NCBI RefSeq assembly: GCF_001552785.1
Contig: NZ_KQ959487.1
Span: forward strand, 122,475-186,474
Origin: Atopobium deltae
Lineage (GTDB): Bacteria > Actinomycetota > Coriobacteriia > Coriobacteriales > Atopobiaceae
Direction of reading: 5' to 3'
Length of the DNA: 64,000 bases
Shown here: positions 55,066 to 63,933 of the stretch, one piece after another
How positions within the stretch are numbered: the first letter of the stretch is position 1
Layout: each line of letters opens with the position of its first letter
Made by a program: the position numbers and the translations under genes
Notes under the pieces: model-generated
What the model saw: only the letters and a program-made list of their open reading frames with translations
The model's database searches: none
Told to the model about the DNA's origin: nothing

Positions 55066-58000
55066 ATGGCTGCACTCGAGTTCAAGTTCTCATCCGACCA
55101 GCAGCATCAGCTGGAGGCCATAGAGGCAACCTGCGACCTTTTCCGAGGTCAGCAATTTGTCAGCAGCGTTTTCTCCGCCGATTCCGGCCGCAAGGGCCAG
55201 ACGGCGATCGGCGAGCTCATGGTTGGCCACGGCAACGAGCTCCGCGTGGCGCCGGGCCAGCTCCTCGACAACCTCCACTCCGTGCAGGAGGATAGCTGCC
55301 TCCCAGCGACCGATGTCCTCACCGACGGGCGCCTGCGCGACTTCACCATCGAGATGGAGACGGGCACCGGCAAGACCTACGTGTACATTCGCTCCATCTA
55401 CGAGCTGAATCGCCGCTACGGCATCACCAAGTTCGTCATCGTCGTGCCGAGTGTGGCCATCCGCGAGGGCGTCCTCAAGAGCCTCCAGACCACGCGCAAG
55501 CACTTCGAGACGCTCTACGACCGAACGCCGCTCGACTACTTCGTGTACGACTCGAAGGACATGGGGCCGGTGGGCAACTTCGCCACGTCGAGCTCCATCC
55601 AGGTCATGGTCATCAACATCGACGCGTTCAACAAGGGCCTCGAGAAGGACGGTACCGCGAAGGAGGGCAACCTTTTCCACCGTCCCAGCGAAAAGCTCAC
55701 CGGCGGCTTCAGCCCGCGCGAGCTCGTGAGCGCCTGCAAGCCCGTCGTCATCATCGACGAGCCTCAGAGCGTCGACAACACCAAGCAGGCCAAGGCAGCC
55801 ATCAAGAGCCTGAGCCCGCTGTTCGTGCTGCGCTATTCGGCAACGCACAAGCAGGCCTACAACATGATCTACCGCCTCACGCCGGTCGACGCCTTCGAGC
55901 GCCACCTGGTGAAGGGCATCTGCGTCGACTCGATCAAGGCCGAGGCGAACCTCAATGGCGCGTACGTGAGGCTCGAGTCCGTCAAGTCCGACCCGTTCTC
56001 TGCCAAGGTGTCCATCGACGTGCGCCAGGCCGACGGCACGCAGAAGCGCAAGGCAGTCACCGTGAAGACCGGAAACGACCTCTACCAGAAGAGCGGCGAG
56101 AACAGCGACTACGAGAGCGGCTGGGTCGTCAACAACATCGGCGCCGTCGAGGGCGACGAGTTTATAGAGTTCCAGAACGGCGAAGTGCTCGAGTTGGGCG
56201 AGGCGCTGGGCGACGTCAACGAGGAAGTCGTCAAGCGCGCGCAGATCCGTCGCACCATCGAGGACCACCTTGCCCGCCAGTTCGAGCTGTGGCCGCGCGG
56301 CGTGAAGGTGCTCTCGCTCTTCTTCATCGACCGCGTCGACCGCTACCGCGTCTACGAGCCCGAGGTCCACGGCGGCCTGTACGCCCAGATATTTGAGGAG
56401 GAGTACGCCGGAACGTTGAGCTCGAAGGCTCCCAGGCGCATCGCCAAGGCAGCGGGTATCGGCAAGGGCACCTGGCTCGAGTGCTACGAGGCTGTCGGCG
56501 CCCCGCCGGTGCGCGACCCCCACGCCGTGCACCAGGGCTACTTCGCCAAGGACAAGAAGGGCAAGTTCAAGGACTCCAAGGGAGCCGCCGGCACCGCCGA
56601 CGACGCCGGGGCCTTCGAACTCATCATGCAGAAGAAGGAGACGCTTATCTCCTTCCCGGACGGCAAGGATGCGGACAAGGACGTCTCGTTCGTCTTCAGC
56701 CACTCCGCGCTCAAGGAAGGCTGGGACAACCCCAACGTATTCCAGATTTGCACGCTCGTCGAGACCAAGGACAACCTGACAAAGCGCCAGAAGATCGGCC
56801 GCGGCCTGCGCCTGTGCGTGAACCAGGACGGCGAGCGCCTGTACGACCCCGAGGCGAACGTGCTCACCGTTATCGCCAACGAGAGCTACGACGACTTCGC
56901 CAACGGCCTTCAGAAGGAGCTTGAGGCGGAGGACTTCAAGTTCGGCGTCATCACCCCGGAGAGCTTCACGAAGGTCACGGTCAAGACTCCCGAGGGCGTC
57001 GAGGAGCGCCTGGGCTACGAAAAGTCGAAGCGGGTCTTCGACCACCTCGTCGCGACCGGCATGGTCGACGGCAAGGGCGCGGTGACGCCCGAGCTGAAGA
57101 CGGCGGCCGAGGAGGGCAAGGTTGAGCTTCCCGCCGAACTCGAACCCGCGAAGGAGCAGGTCGAGGCGATCATCATCCACAAGTCCCAGAGGGTTCAAAT
57201 CCGCGACAAGGCCAAGGAGGTCTCGGTCGAGCTGCAGAAGGACGTCACTCTCGACCCGGCGTTCCAGGCCCTGTGGGACCGCATTCGCCAGCGCACGCGC
57301 TTCCAGGTCGAAGTCGACTCCGGCAAGCTCATCCAGCATGCCGTCGAGGCTATCGACGGCATGCTCGCCGTGCGCCCGCCCCAGGTGACGAGCGAGCGCG
57401 CCTCGCTGGGCATCGACGACGCGGGCGTAAGCGCCGAGGGCACGGGCACCTCCGTGGTTTCCGTTTCGGGAAAGGTGAAATACGACCTTCCCGATCCGAT
57501 CGCCGAGCTGCAGGACGCCGTCGGGCTCACCCGCGGCACCATCAAGGCGATCCTCGAGGGCTGCAGCCGCTTCGACGAGTTCGAGATCGACCCCGCGACC
57601 TTCCTCGCGCAGGTCGGCGACAAGATCAACCGCGTGAAGAACGACCTCATCGCTCAGGGCATCAAGTACGTGCGCCTTCCCGAGGATGAGTGGTATACCA
57701 TGCACGACCTCGAGCTCGACAACTACACGGCATACCTCGGGCAGAACGCATGGAAGCCGGACATGGCGAGCAAGAGCCTATACAACTACGTGGTATACGA
57801 CTCGGCAGGAGTCGAGCGCTCCTTTGCCGAGGCGCTCGACAAGCAGGAGGAGGTGCTCGTGTTCGCGAAGCTTCCCTCGGCGTTCAAGATCGACACGCCA
57901 CTCGGCAGCTACAACCCCGACTGGGCGTATGTCGAGGAGGCGGATGGTGAGCGCCGCGTGTACTTCGTGACCGAAACCAAGGGCGGCAAGAACGGCGAGC

Positions 58001-58128
58001 CGGCCCTGCGTGACGCAGAGAAGATCAAGATCGGCTGCGCCAAGAAGCACTTCGAAGCGCTGGACCTTGGAAATGACTTCCACTACAACGTGCGAACGAC
58101 CTACCAATACGAGGCGGTGAAGGCTTAG
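55066..58128 (+). CDS. res: type III restriction endonuclease subunit
   Basis: 1020 residues, ATG at 55066 directly after mod. SF2 helicase motifs are METGTGKTYVYI (about 97), VVIIDEPQSVDN (about 228), ATHKQAYN and RQKIGRGLRLCVNQDG. The C-terminus has the PD-(D/E)XK nuclease core (YNPDWAYVEEADGERRVYFV then TETKGG, about 949-972). It cuts DNA near head-to-head Mod sites after ATP-driven communication. The gene is intact and uniformly GC-rich. A DUF4238 gene starts one base after its stop. Confidence 0.9.
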   Translation: MAALEFKFSSDQQHQLEAIEATCDLFRGQQFVSSVFSADSGRKGQTAIGELMVGHGNELRVAPGQLLDNLHSVQEDSCLPATDVLTDGRLRDFTIEMETGTGKTYVYIRSIYELNRRYGITKFVIVVPSVAIREGVLKSLQTTRKHFETLYDRTPLDYFVYDSKDMGPVGNFATSSSIQVMVINIDAFNKGLEKDGTAKEGNLFHRPSEKLTGGFSPRELVSACKPVVIIDEPQSVDNTKQAKAAIKSLSPLFVLRYSATHKQAYNMIYRLTPVDAFERHLVKGICVDSIKAEANLNGAYVRLESVKSDPFSAKVSIDVRQADGTQKRKAVTVKTGNDLYQKSGENSDYESGWVVNNIGAVEGDEFIEFQNGEVLELGEALGDVNEEVVKRAQIRRTIEDHLARQFELWPRGVKVLSLFFIDRVDRYRVYEPEVHGGLYAQIFEEEYAGTLSSKAPRRIAKAAGIGKGTWLECYEAVGAPPVRDPHAVHQGYFAKDKKGKFKDSKGAAGTADDAGAFELIMQKKETLISFPDGKDADKDVSFVFSHSALKEGWDNPNVFQICTLVETKDNLTKRQKIGRGLRLCVNQDGERLYDPEANVLTVIANESYDDFANGLQKELEAEDFKFGVITPESFTKVTVKTPEGVEERLGYEKSKRVFDHLVATGMVDGKGAVTPELKTAAEEGKVELPAELEPAKEQVEAIIIHKSQRVQIRDKAKEVSVELQKDVTLDPAFQALWDRIRQRTRFQVEVDSGKLIQHAVEAIDGMLAVRPPQVTSERASLGIDDAGVSAEGTGTSVVSVSGKVKYDLPDPIAELQDAVGLTRGTIKAILEGCSRFDEFEIDPATFLAQVGDKINRVKNDLIAQGIKYVRLPEDEWYTMHDLELDNYTAYLGQNAWKPDMASKSLYNYVVYDSAGVERSFAEALDKQEEVLVFAKLPSAFKIDTPLGSYNPDWAYVEEADGERRVYFVTETKGGKNGEPALRDAEKIKIGCAKKHFEALDLGNDFHYNVRTTYQYEAVKA

Positions 58129-58129
58129 G

Positions 58130-59053
58130 ATGTCGAAGCTGCCCGGAAAGATGACACGAAAGCAGCACTGGGTGCCGCAGTTCTACCTGCGCCATTTCGC
58201 GGATTCTTCCGGACAGCTGCATGCCTACAGCAGGCAGAAGAGCTCCTTCTTCCGCACGAATTGCGAGAACCTTTGCTGCATGCGCGATCTTTATGAAGTC
58301 GAGCATGCTGATACGGCAGGCGATGCGACAGACAGATTCTATGCGCAGAACCTCATCGAAGTTAAGCTATCCGAGTTCGAGAACCGCATCGCGCTGCTTT
58401 ACGATCGCTTTTTGGAACGCCAGAAAGAAGGGCAGCGCGAAGGCGAAGGGTATTCTGATGGGAAAGCCGCCGTTTGCGAGTTGGCAGCAAACATCATCGT
58501 CCGCCATCCCGTCAGCATGCGTGCCGACAAGAAATGTTCACGCGAAGCTGCCGAAGAGCTGCTCAGAAACGTTCATCTGGCACCCCATGAAATCAACTTG
58601 CTCGATTGGTCAGGTTGGCGCGGAGATTCCCAAGCGGTGGTCGAGCTTTCTGCCGCTGCAACCATGCTCTTCTCAAACGACGTCAATGTGCCAGTCAACC
58701 GCATTCGCGAAGCTTTTCTCGCAAAGCGCTTTTCCATCCTTAAGGCATCCGTCGGCTCAGGGTTCGTTACGGCGTCGATGCCCATGTTTATCATCGGACC
58801 CGATGACGACTCGTATGATTTCCATCTCACGTATATGCCGTTGAGCAGTGAGTATGCTGCGCTCTTTTCGGATGGCCCTCTTTTTCCGCCGTTTGTGAGA
58901 CTCGGTTTTTCGGGCACCGAATTCATGAACCGACTCCTTCTGCTCAACTGCGAGCATTGGGATGTCGCCATTTCGAGGGGAAGCGGCCCGCTCGAGCACG
59001 CGGTACGCGATTGTAACCAAGTGGCCAACGCCAAATCTATCGAAGGGGATTGA
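58130..59053 (+). CDS. DUF4238 protein
   Basis: 307 residues, ATG at 58130, tightly coupled to res. The start KMTRKQHWVPQFYLRHFADS is the DUF4238 signature (K.H.VPQFYL..F), followed by LHAYSRQKSSFFRTNCENLC. The family is widespread in defence islands and is thought by some to be nuclease-like, but I see no proven catalytic set. Base composition falls here toward that of the following genes. It is placed between the type III genes and the OLD/UvrD pair and could serve either. Confidence 0.75.
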   Translation: MSKLPGKMTRKQHWVPQFYLRHFADSSGQLHAYSRQKSSFFRTNCENLCCMRDLYEVEHADTAGDATDRFYAQNLIEVKLSEFENRIALLYDRFLERQKEGQREGEGYSDGKAAVCELAANIIVRHPVSMRADKKCSREAAEELLRNVHLAPHEINLLDWSGWRGDSQAVVELSAAATMLFSNDVNVPVNRIREAFLAKRFSILKASVGSGFVTASMPMFIIGPDDDSYDFHLTYMPLSSEYAALFSDGPLFPPFVRLGFSGTEFMNRLLLLNCEHWDVAISRGSGPLEHAVRDCNQVANAKSIEGD

Positions 59054-59054
59054 T

Positions 59055-60779
59055 TTGATTATCCGCAACCTAAGGATCGACAATTTTCGAGGAATTAAAA
59101 AACTCAACTGGTCGATCCAGGCCGATAAAAAGCTTATATGCATTATAGGCGCGGGCGATTCAGGAAAGACGACTGTACTAGACGCACTCGATTGGCTTCT
59201 TGGAGACAGATGGAACCTTCCCATTTCGTTCAGCGATTACAGTGACGAATCTAAGCCGATCGTTATCACCGCGCTACTGACTGACCTTCCAGCTGATCTA
59301 ATGACCATTGACTCTTGCGGGCTCTACTTACAGGGTATCTCTGAAGACGGGGAGGTTGTTCCCGAACCGTTTGACGGGTGTGAGCAGTGCCTCGTTGTCG
59401 AGCTCGAAATCAATATTGATTTCGAGCCAACGTGGTCGATTATTCGTTCCGATGGAACTCTTGCGGCATTTAAATCTTCCGCAAGAAGGAAACTTGGCGT
59501 ATCCAAACTTGACGAACGAGTTGACGCCCATCTTCGTTGGTCGCGTAATTCAGCTCTAGGCAAGGTGTCACGGGGCACCGATGGAGCGGAAGCGGCCATG
59601 AAGGGCGCCACCCAGGCCGCTCGAGAAGCATTGGGCAACATTTCTATGCCAGATGATTTTGCCCACGTACTGGACGGCATCAGGGCCGGTGCGCAAGCTT
59701 TTGGCGCTGCGAGTTATTCCAATATGGTTCCAGGGCTCGATACATCGAGAGGCGACGGCTATGGTTCGCTCGCCCTATATTCGGGAAGCGTCCCTGTCCA
59801 CCGTTATGGACTAGGTACTCGCCGGCTCACGAGTCTTGCGATACAGAAGCTTGGCGCCATCGATAGCTCAACACTTTTAGTCGACGAGGTGGAGAGTGGA
59901 CTAGAACCACACCGCGTTATTGGGCTAATCGAAACCCTGAAAGCAGACGCGGCTATTTCACAGGTTTTCCTTACCACGCACTCGAGCAATGCGGTAGAAA
60001 GCTGCGCTGCTTCAGAAATCGCAATATTGTCAAATAGAGGCGGAGATTCCAGCTGCGTTTTTGTGCCGGAGGAGTTGGAGGGACTCCATAGATCGAACCC
60101 ATCTCCTTTTTTGGCCCGTTCGATCGTCGTCGTGGAGGGTCAGACCGAAGAAGGGCTCTATCGAGCATTTGCGGCCTATCGCGATGAGAGGGCCCGCTCT
60201 CAAGGCAAGCCCACGTTAGCTGCCCTTGGAACTTGCTTATGCCAAGGAGGCGGAGGGTCCGACGCGGTTTCAAAGGCGCAGGAGTTTGCTGGCCTTGGAT
60301 ACAAAGTCGCTCTCCTTGTGGACTCAGACGATTCCACAACGAACGCCAAGCTCGAAGGCGCCGAGCAATCTGGCGTGCAGGTTTTTGCATGGCCCGACGG
60401 CTGGTCAACCGAAAACGCGTTATTCGAAGCGTTGGATAAGGAGCTGATATCCAAGTTGCTAGCCTTTTTAATCGATGAGGAGATAGTTCCTCGCGAACGC
60501 ATTGATGACGATTTTGCCCGCAATGAACCTGGTCCCTTCGACCCTTTCTCGCCTGAAAAGCTATGGAGTGCTCAGCCGGAAGAAAATGTGAGAAAGGCTC
60601 TGGTTGTCTCATCTACAAGAAGAAGCGGAAAGCGAAAAGGCTGGTTCAAGAGTGTTCCTTCCAGTATTGCACTCGGTGAATGGCTGATTTCCTCAGCTTT
60701 AGAAAGCGAACGGTTCGTTCAATCTGCTTTGTATAAGACTTTTTCTGAGTTGCTAAATACGTTTCCAGCGGAGAAGTAA
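59055..60779 (+). CDS. OLD-family ATPase/TOPRIM nuclease (Gabija GajA-like)
   Basis: 574 residues from a TTG at 59055, one base after the DUF4238 stop, with AAGGGG upstream. The N-terminal ABC-type ATPase has RNLRIDNFRGIKKL, Walker A GAGDSGKTT (about 32), signature-like YGLGTRRLTSLAI and Walker B LLVDEVESGLEP (about 275). A TOPRIM domain follows: IVVVEGQTEEGLYRAF (Glu, about 359) and LLVDSDDS (about 420). Size and order match GajA (about 578 residues in the founding system), a sequence-specific DNA nicking enzyme normally inhibited by nucleotides. Stop and next start overlap (TAATG). Confidence 0.8.
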   Translation: MIIRNLRIDNFRGIKKLNWSIQADKKLICIIGAGDSGKTTVLDALDWLLGDRWNLPISFSDYSDESKPIVITALLTDLPADLMTIDSCGLYLQGISEDGEVVPEPFDGCEQCLVVELEINIDFEPTWSIIRSDGTLAAFKSSARRKLGVSKLDERVDAHLRWSRNSALGKVSRGTDGAEAAMKGATQAAREALGNISMPDDFAHVLDGIRAGAQAFGAASYSNMVPGLDTSRGDGYGSLALYSGSVPVHRYGLGTRRLTSLAIQKLGAIDSSTLLVDEVESGLEPHRVIGLIETLKADAAISQVFLTTHSSNAVESCAASEIAILSNRGGDSSCVFVPEELEGLHRSNPSPFLARSIVVVEGQTEEGLYRAFAAYRDERARSQGKPTLAALGTCLCQGGGGSDAVSKAQEFAGLGYKVALLVDSDDSTTNAKLEGAEQSGVQVFAWPDGWSTENALFEALDKELISKLLAFLIDEEIVPRERIDDDFARNEPGPFDPFSPEKLWSAQPEENVRKALVVSSTRRSGKRKGWFKSVPSSIALGEWLISSALESERFVQSALYKTFSELLNTFPAEK

Positions 60780-62239
60780 TGGATGTTTTGGACAACACAA
60801 CCAAAGAGCTAGCATCCGACATTCTCTCAGGAGCTCCCTGTTCCATCGAACTGCCAGCTGGAACGGGGAAGACCCAGCTGATTGCTGCAGTGGCGAGCCT
60901 TGCCGGCGATCTCGGGAAGAGAACGCTGATCCTAACCCATACCAATGCAGGAGTTACCGTCATCAAGAATCGTCTTCGTCGTTTTGGGGTTAATCAATCG
61001 GCATGCTCTGTAGCAACCATATGTTCTTGGGCGGAAAAGGTCTCACGTGCATATCCGCTTCTGTCGGGAATCAATATCCAAATCGAGCGCACTGCTCCTG
61101 ATTATTACAGCCGATGTGTCATGGGAGCTGTAAAGCTATGCTCGTATGATGCGTTTGCGTCCGTCTTATCGGCCAGTTATTCCTTGATCCTCATAGATGA
61201 ATATCAGGACTGTGATATGTCGCAGCATCGCCTTGCGATTGCCCTCCGCGACGTAATCGGATCAGTTGCCGTTTTCGGCGACAGGCTGCAGCGCATTTTC
61301 GATTTTCGACATCAGCAATTTCCCGATTGGCAGCTGGACGTTGAGCCCTCTTTCGCCCCGATTGGAATCGTTGACCCTAAGCCCTACCGTTGGGAAACGA
61401 CCAATCCCGACTTAGGGAGGTGGTTGTTGGAATACGTAAGACCAGAATTGATGGCTGGAAGGGGCTTGGATTTCGAAACACTTGGTATTCCCAACGTGAG
61501 ACATATCACATCGGGCCAATCCCAATCGGAGCTAATCCATAGCGCATACACAATGCGGAGCAAATGTGGAAGCGCCGCAGTACTGTGTCCCAACCTTCCG
61601 TTGGCTTATTCCGAAAACCTGTCGAAGCGCTTGGCCGGTTCGTTTGAGCTTGTTGAGGAAGTGGAAGGAAGGTTCGCAAGAGAGCAGTTGTCGTCTTTCC
61701 CTCTTCAGGGCGATTCAGGCGCGAAGGCGAAATGGTTTTCCGAGCTCACTCTTCATTGTCACTCGTCTCTTTCGAAAGTTCTTGATAAGCCAGTTCTCTC
61801 CGCGTTACAAGAAGGCAGACCGCTCGACCGATACATGTCCGCGAAAGCGCGCAAGGACTATGCTCCAATGCTTAAGAAACTGCAGTTTACGTCTCATGAT
61901 TTCAGTGGAGAGAGGTTCAAGGAAGCCTGCGATTCCATCCGCATATGTTGCGGGTCTCATCTTGTCAGACGAGAGGCCTGGAATGACGTTGTGTTCGCCA
62001 TTAGGACGCACTTGGCCACAGGAGAAGATCCAACGACCATTTTTGAACGTGTCAAGGCAAGCGACCGTTTTCGAGAGTCAAGCCCAATTGCGTTCAAAAT
62101 CTCACGTGTGCTTCTGATTAAAGGCCTCGAGTTTGACAGCGCCGCTGTTGTCAAGGCTTCAGACCAGAAGGCCTACTCGAAAGAAAATCTCTATGTGGCA
62201 CTGACAAGACCTACCCGCCAGCTCTTGCTATTCGATTAG
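60779..62239 (+). CDS. UvrD-like helicase (Gabija GajB-like)
   Basis: 486 residues, ATG at 60779 overlapping the previous stop. SF1 motifs are IELPAGTGKTQLIAAV (Walker A, about 26), LILTHTNAGV, ILIDEYQDCDMSQHR (DExQ, about 138), VFGDRLQRIFDF, and near the end VLLIKGLEFDSAAVV and NLYVALTRPTRQLLLF. GajB is about 494 residues and partners with GajA; the gene order and overlap agree. It is the last gene of the defence run. The pair's GC content is lower than that of the type III genes, so it may have a separate origin. Confidence 0.8.
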   Translation: MDVLDNTTKELASDILSGAPCSIELPAGTGKTQLIAAVASLAGDLGKRTLILTHTNAGVTVIKNRLRRFGVNQSACSVATICSWAEKVSRAYPLLSGINIQIERTAPDYYSRCVMGAVKLCSYDAFASVLSASYSLILIDEYQDCDMSQHRLAIALRDVIGSVAVFGDRLQRIFDFRHQQFPDWQLDVEPSFAPIGIVDPKPYRWETTNPDLGRWLLEYVRPELMAGRGLDFETLGIPNVRHITSGQSQSELIHSAYTMRSKCGSAAVLCPNLPLAYSENLSKRLAGSFELVEEVEGRFAREQLSSFPLQGDSGAKAKWFSELTLHCHSSLSKVLDKPVLSALQEGRPLDRYMSAKARKDYAPMLKKLQFTSHDFSGERFKEACDSIRICCGSHLVRREAWNDVVFAIRTHLATGEDPTTIFERVKASDRFRESSPIAFKISRVLLIKGLEFDSAAVVKASDQKAYSKENLYVALTRPTRQLLLFD

Positions 62240-62384
62240 TAACCCGAATAGTAAGAGAGACGGAGCGGCTCTTGAAAATGATGGAAGGCTGAAGCGATCT
62301 AAATCATTGACAATACGCAAGAGCTGCCGTGAATAAAATCGAGAAAAGAGCCTTTGGTTTCGCGTGGTGGTTTCAAATGTGCCG

Positions 62385-62810
62385 CTACCCGCGCCCTATC
62401 CCGAAGATGCTCGTGTCGCAATCGGCGCTGGTGGCGTCAGGCATCTTCGGCACAGCTGAGGGTGCCTTCGTTTGCGATTCTTCTTCCGCCGATGCTTCTA
62501 CCGGCTCGCCGAGAGCCAGAAAGAACCCCATCACGAGCCCGAGCCTATGTTGCAGAGACTCGTTCAGCTCGCCGTAGGAGGCCGCAAAGTGAACCTCCTT
62601 AGCCAACTCCGCCATCGAGTCCTTCAGCGCCTTCTGAACGCTCACAGAGGGCTTCACCTCGACCTGGGTATCGGTGAGCTTAGCAATGATGTAGTCCTGC
62701 CTGTTCATGCCGCTCCAGGCGGCCATCTCGCATATGAGCTTGTGCTCTTCGGGTGTGCAGCGAAACGCCATCGTCTTGCTGCGCTTGCGAGCGCTGTTCT
62801 CGCACGGCAT
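62385..62810 (-). CDS. MobC-like mobilisation protein (RHH)
   Basis: 141 residues, minus strand, opening MPCENSARKRSKTMAFRCTP then EEHKLICEMAAWSGMNRQDY. This basic start with a ribbon-helix-helix core is typical of MobC-type accessory proteins that help a relaxase at oriT. A central LQHRLGLVMGFFLALGE segment and an acidic tail follow. No relaxase gene is in the window, so if it is functional it would act on another element's machinery. It shares its direction with the integrase remnant five bases upstream. Confidence 0.6.
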   Translation of the reverse strand: MPCENSARKRSKTMAFRCTPEEHKLICEMAAWSGMNRQDYIIAKLTDTQVEVKPSVSVQKALKDSMAELAKEVHFAASYGELNESLQHRLGLVMGFFLALGEPVEASAEEESQTKAPSAVPKMPDATSADCDTSIFGIGRG

Positions 62811-62815
62811 CTTTT

Positions 62816-63286
62816 TTACCTCTTCGCTCCGTCGAGCGCGGCGGCCATCTCGTCCTGCTTCGTCGGGAACAGGTGCGCGTAACGGTAGGTGATGTCAACC
62901 GCCTCGTGGCCCATGCGCTCGGCGATGGCCAGCGCGGAGAAGCCCATCTCAATCAGCAGGCTCACATGGCTGTGGCGAATGTCGTGTACGCGGATGCGCT
63001 TCACGCCAGACGCCTTGCACCCGCGCTCCATCTCGTGGGCAAGGAAGTGCTTGGTCACAGCGAACAGACGCTCGTCGGGGGCAACATCGTCGCGCATCTC
63101 GATGAAGTCCGCCATCTCGTCGCGCAGGAAGGCGGGGATGACGATCGTGCGCACTGACTTGGGCGTCTTGGGGTCGGTCACGGTGTCCACGCCGTGGAGG
63201 CTCTGGTACGACTTGTTGATGCGCAGCCGGGAGCTCTCCAGCATGAAGTCGGACGGCGTGAGCGCCAGAAGCTCGACGCAGCGCTC
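62816..63286 (-). pseudogene. tyrosine recombinase (integrase), 5' truncated
   Basis: The C-terminal catalytic half is intact: RCVELLALTPSDF (first Arg region altered to ...ERC), then KTPKSVRTIVIPAF, HDIRHSHVSLLIEMG (H-x-x-R), GHEAVDITYRYAHL (His and nucleophile Tyr) and FPTKQDEMAAAL. Homology ends upstream near 63286, where the DNA becomes the coding strand of an XRE-type gene on the other strand. The N-terminal arm-binding and core-binding domains are absent and there is no good start codon. It marks the right end of the element. Confidence 0.75.
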
Positions 63287-63538
63287 GGCGTGTCCGTCAA
63301 CGCCCTCAAGGATTACGGCGTCGAGACCGCGGGCGACTTCATGTCGCTGCTCGTGCGGCTCGAGGACTCCTTCGGCATCGTTCCCTCAGCCGACGGCTCG
63401 GGCCTCTCCCTGAACCCCAAGGCGCCTCACGCGCCCAAAGCCGCGGCGGCGATCGAGCTGTGGGCAGAGAAGCGCGCGCAGCTAGAGAACGACGAGATAG
63501 ACGCCGACGAATACGAGGACTGGAAAGCCTCGCTGTAG
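63269..63538 (+). pseudogene. XRE-type regulator, C-terminal remnant
   Basis: The plus-strand frame reads KLDAALGVSVNALKDYGVET, then LLVRLEDSFGIVPSADGSGL and ends ENDEIDADEYEDWKASL. This resembles the tail of a helix-turn-helix regulator family common in gut actinobacteria and Firmicutes (..ALGVS...LADYGVE...LF.LEDEFGL). The HTH itself is missing: upstream sequence is integrase antisense DNA. It shares about 18 bases with the integrase remnant at the junction. Confidence 0.55.
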
Positions 63539-63880
63539 CGGCTCTCTGCATTTCGCAATCAACGCAATCGAATCAGGACGCCAAGCTAGGCGGTGAGCTC
63601 CGCTCGCACCTGAGTATGCTGAGTTTTTACTCCCCATTGCATGCAAAGGCATTTTCGGCGCACCTGGGGAAGCGCCGTACGGAGACCGCAAAAATGCCCA
63701 TTGAGTTCGACTTGAGTTTCACGGGCCCCGAAACGGCCCCGTTTCGCTCTCGGGGACAAAAACCGCGTGTCTACTCACTTGGGATGAATCCTTACTCCCA
63801 TTCCTCCGAATACCGCCCTGTACTTTGCCGTCTTGGAATACGGGGAGTAAATGGCGAAATCGCAGGTGAAAGGGAGTAAA
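63539..63880. other. repeat-bearing right flank of the element (possible attachment region)
   Basis: No gene supported. TTACTC/GAGTAA words recur at about 63627, 63793, 63845, 63872 and 63935 in both orientations, and GGGGACAAAAACC lies near 63752. This spacing is what arm-type integrase or excisionase sites look like, but no duplicated core is proven. Confidence 0.35.
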
Positions 63881-63885
63881 AGACC

Positions 63886-63921
63886 AAAAAAAGCCTCCGT
63901 CCCAGCACGGGAACGGAGGCT
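63886..63921 (-). terminator. terminator of the gene entering from the right edge
   Basis: A 9-bp stem (AGCCTCCGT / ACGGAGGCT) plus an inner CCC/GGG, followed on the minus strand by seven Ts. Confidence 0.8.
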
Positions 63922-63933
63922 AGATTATCGCAT

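Noticed and set aside
55090..57705. 871-codon open frame on the minus strand opposite res
   Set aside because: Same cause: high GC at third positions keeps the antisense frame open. The Res protein explains the DNA.
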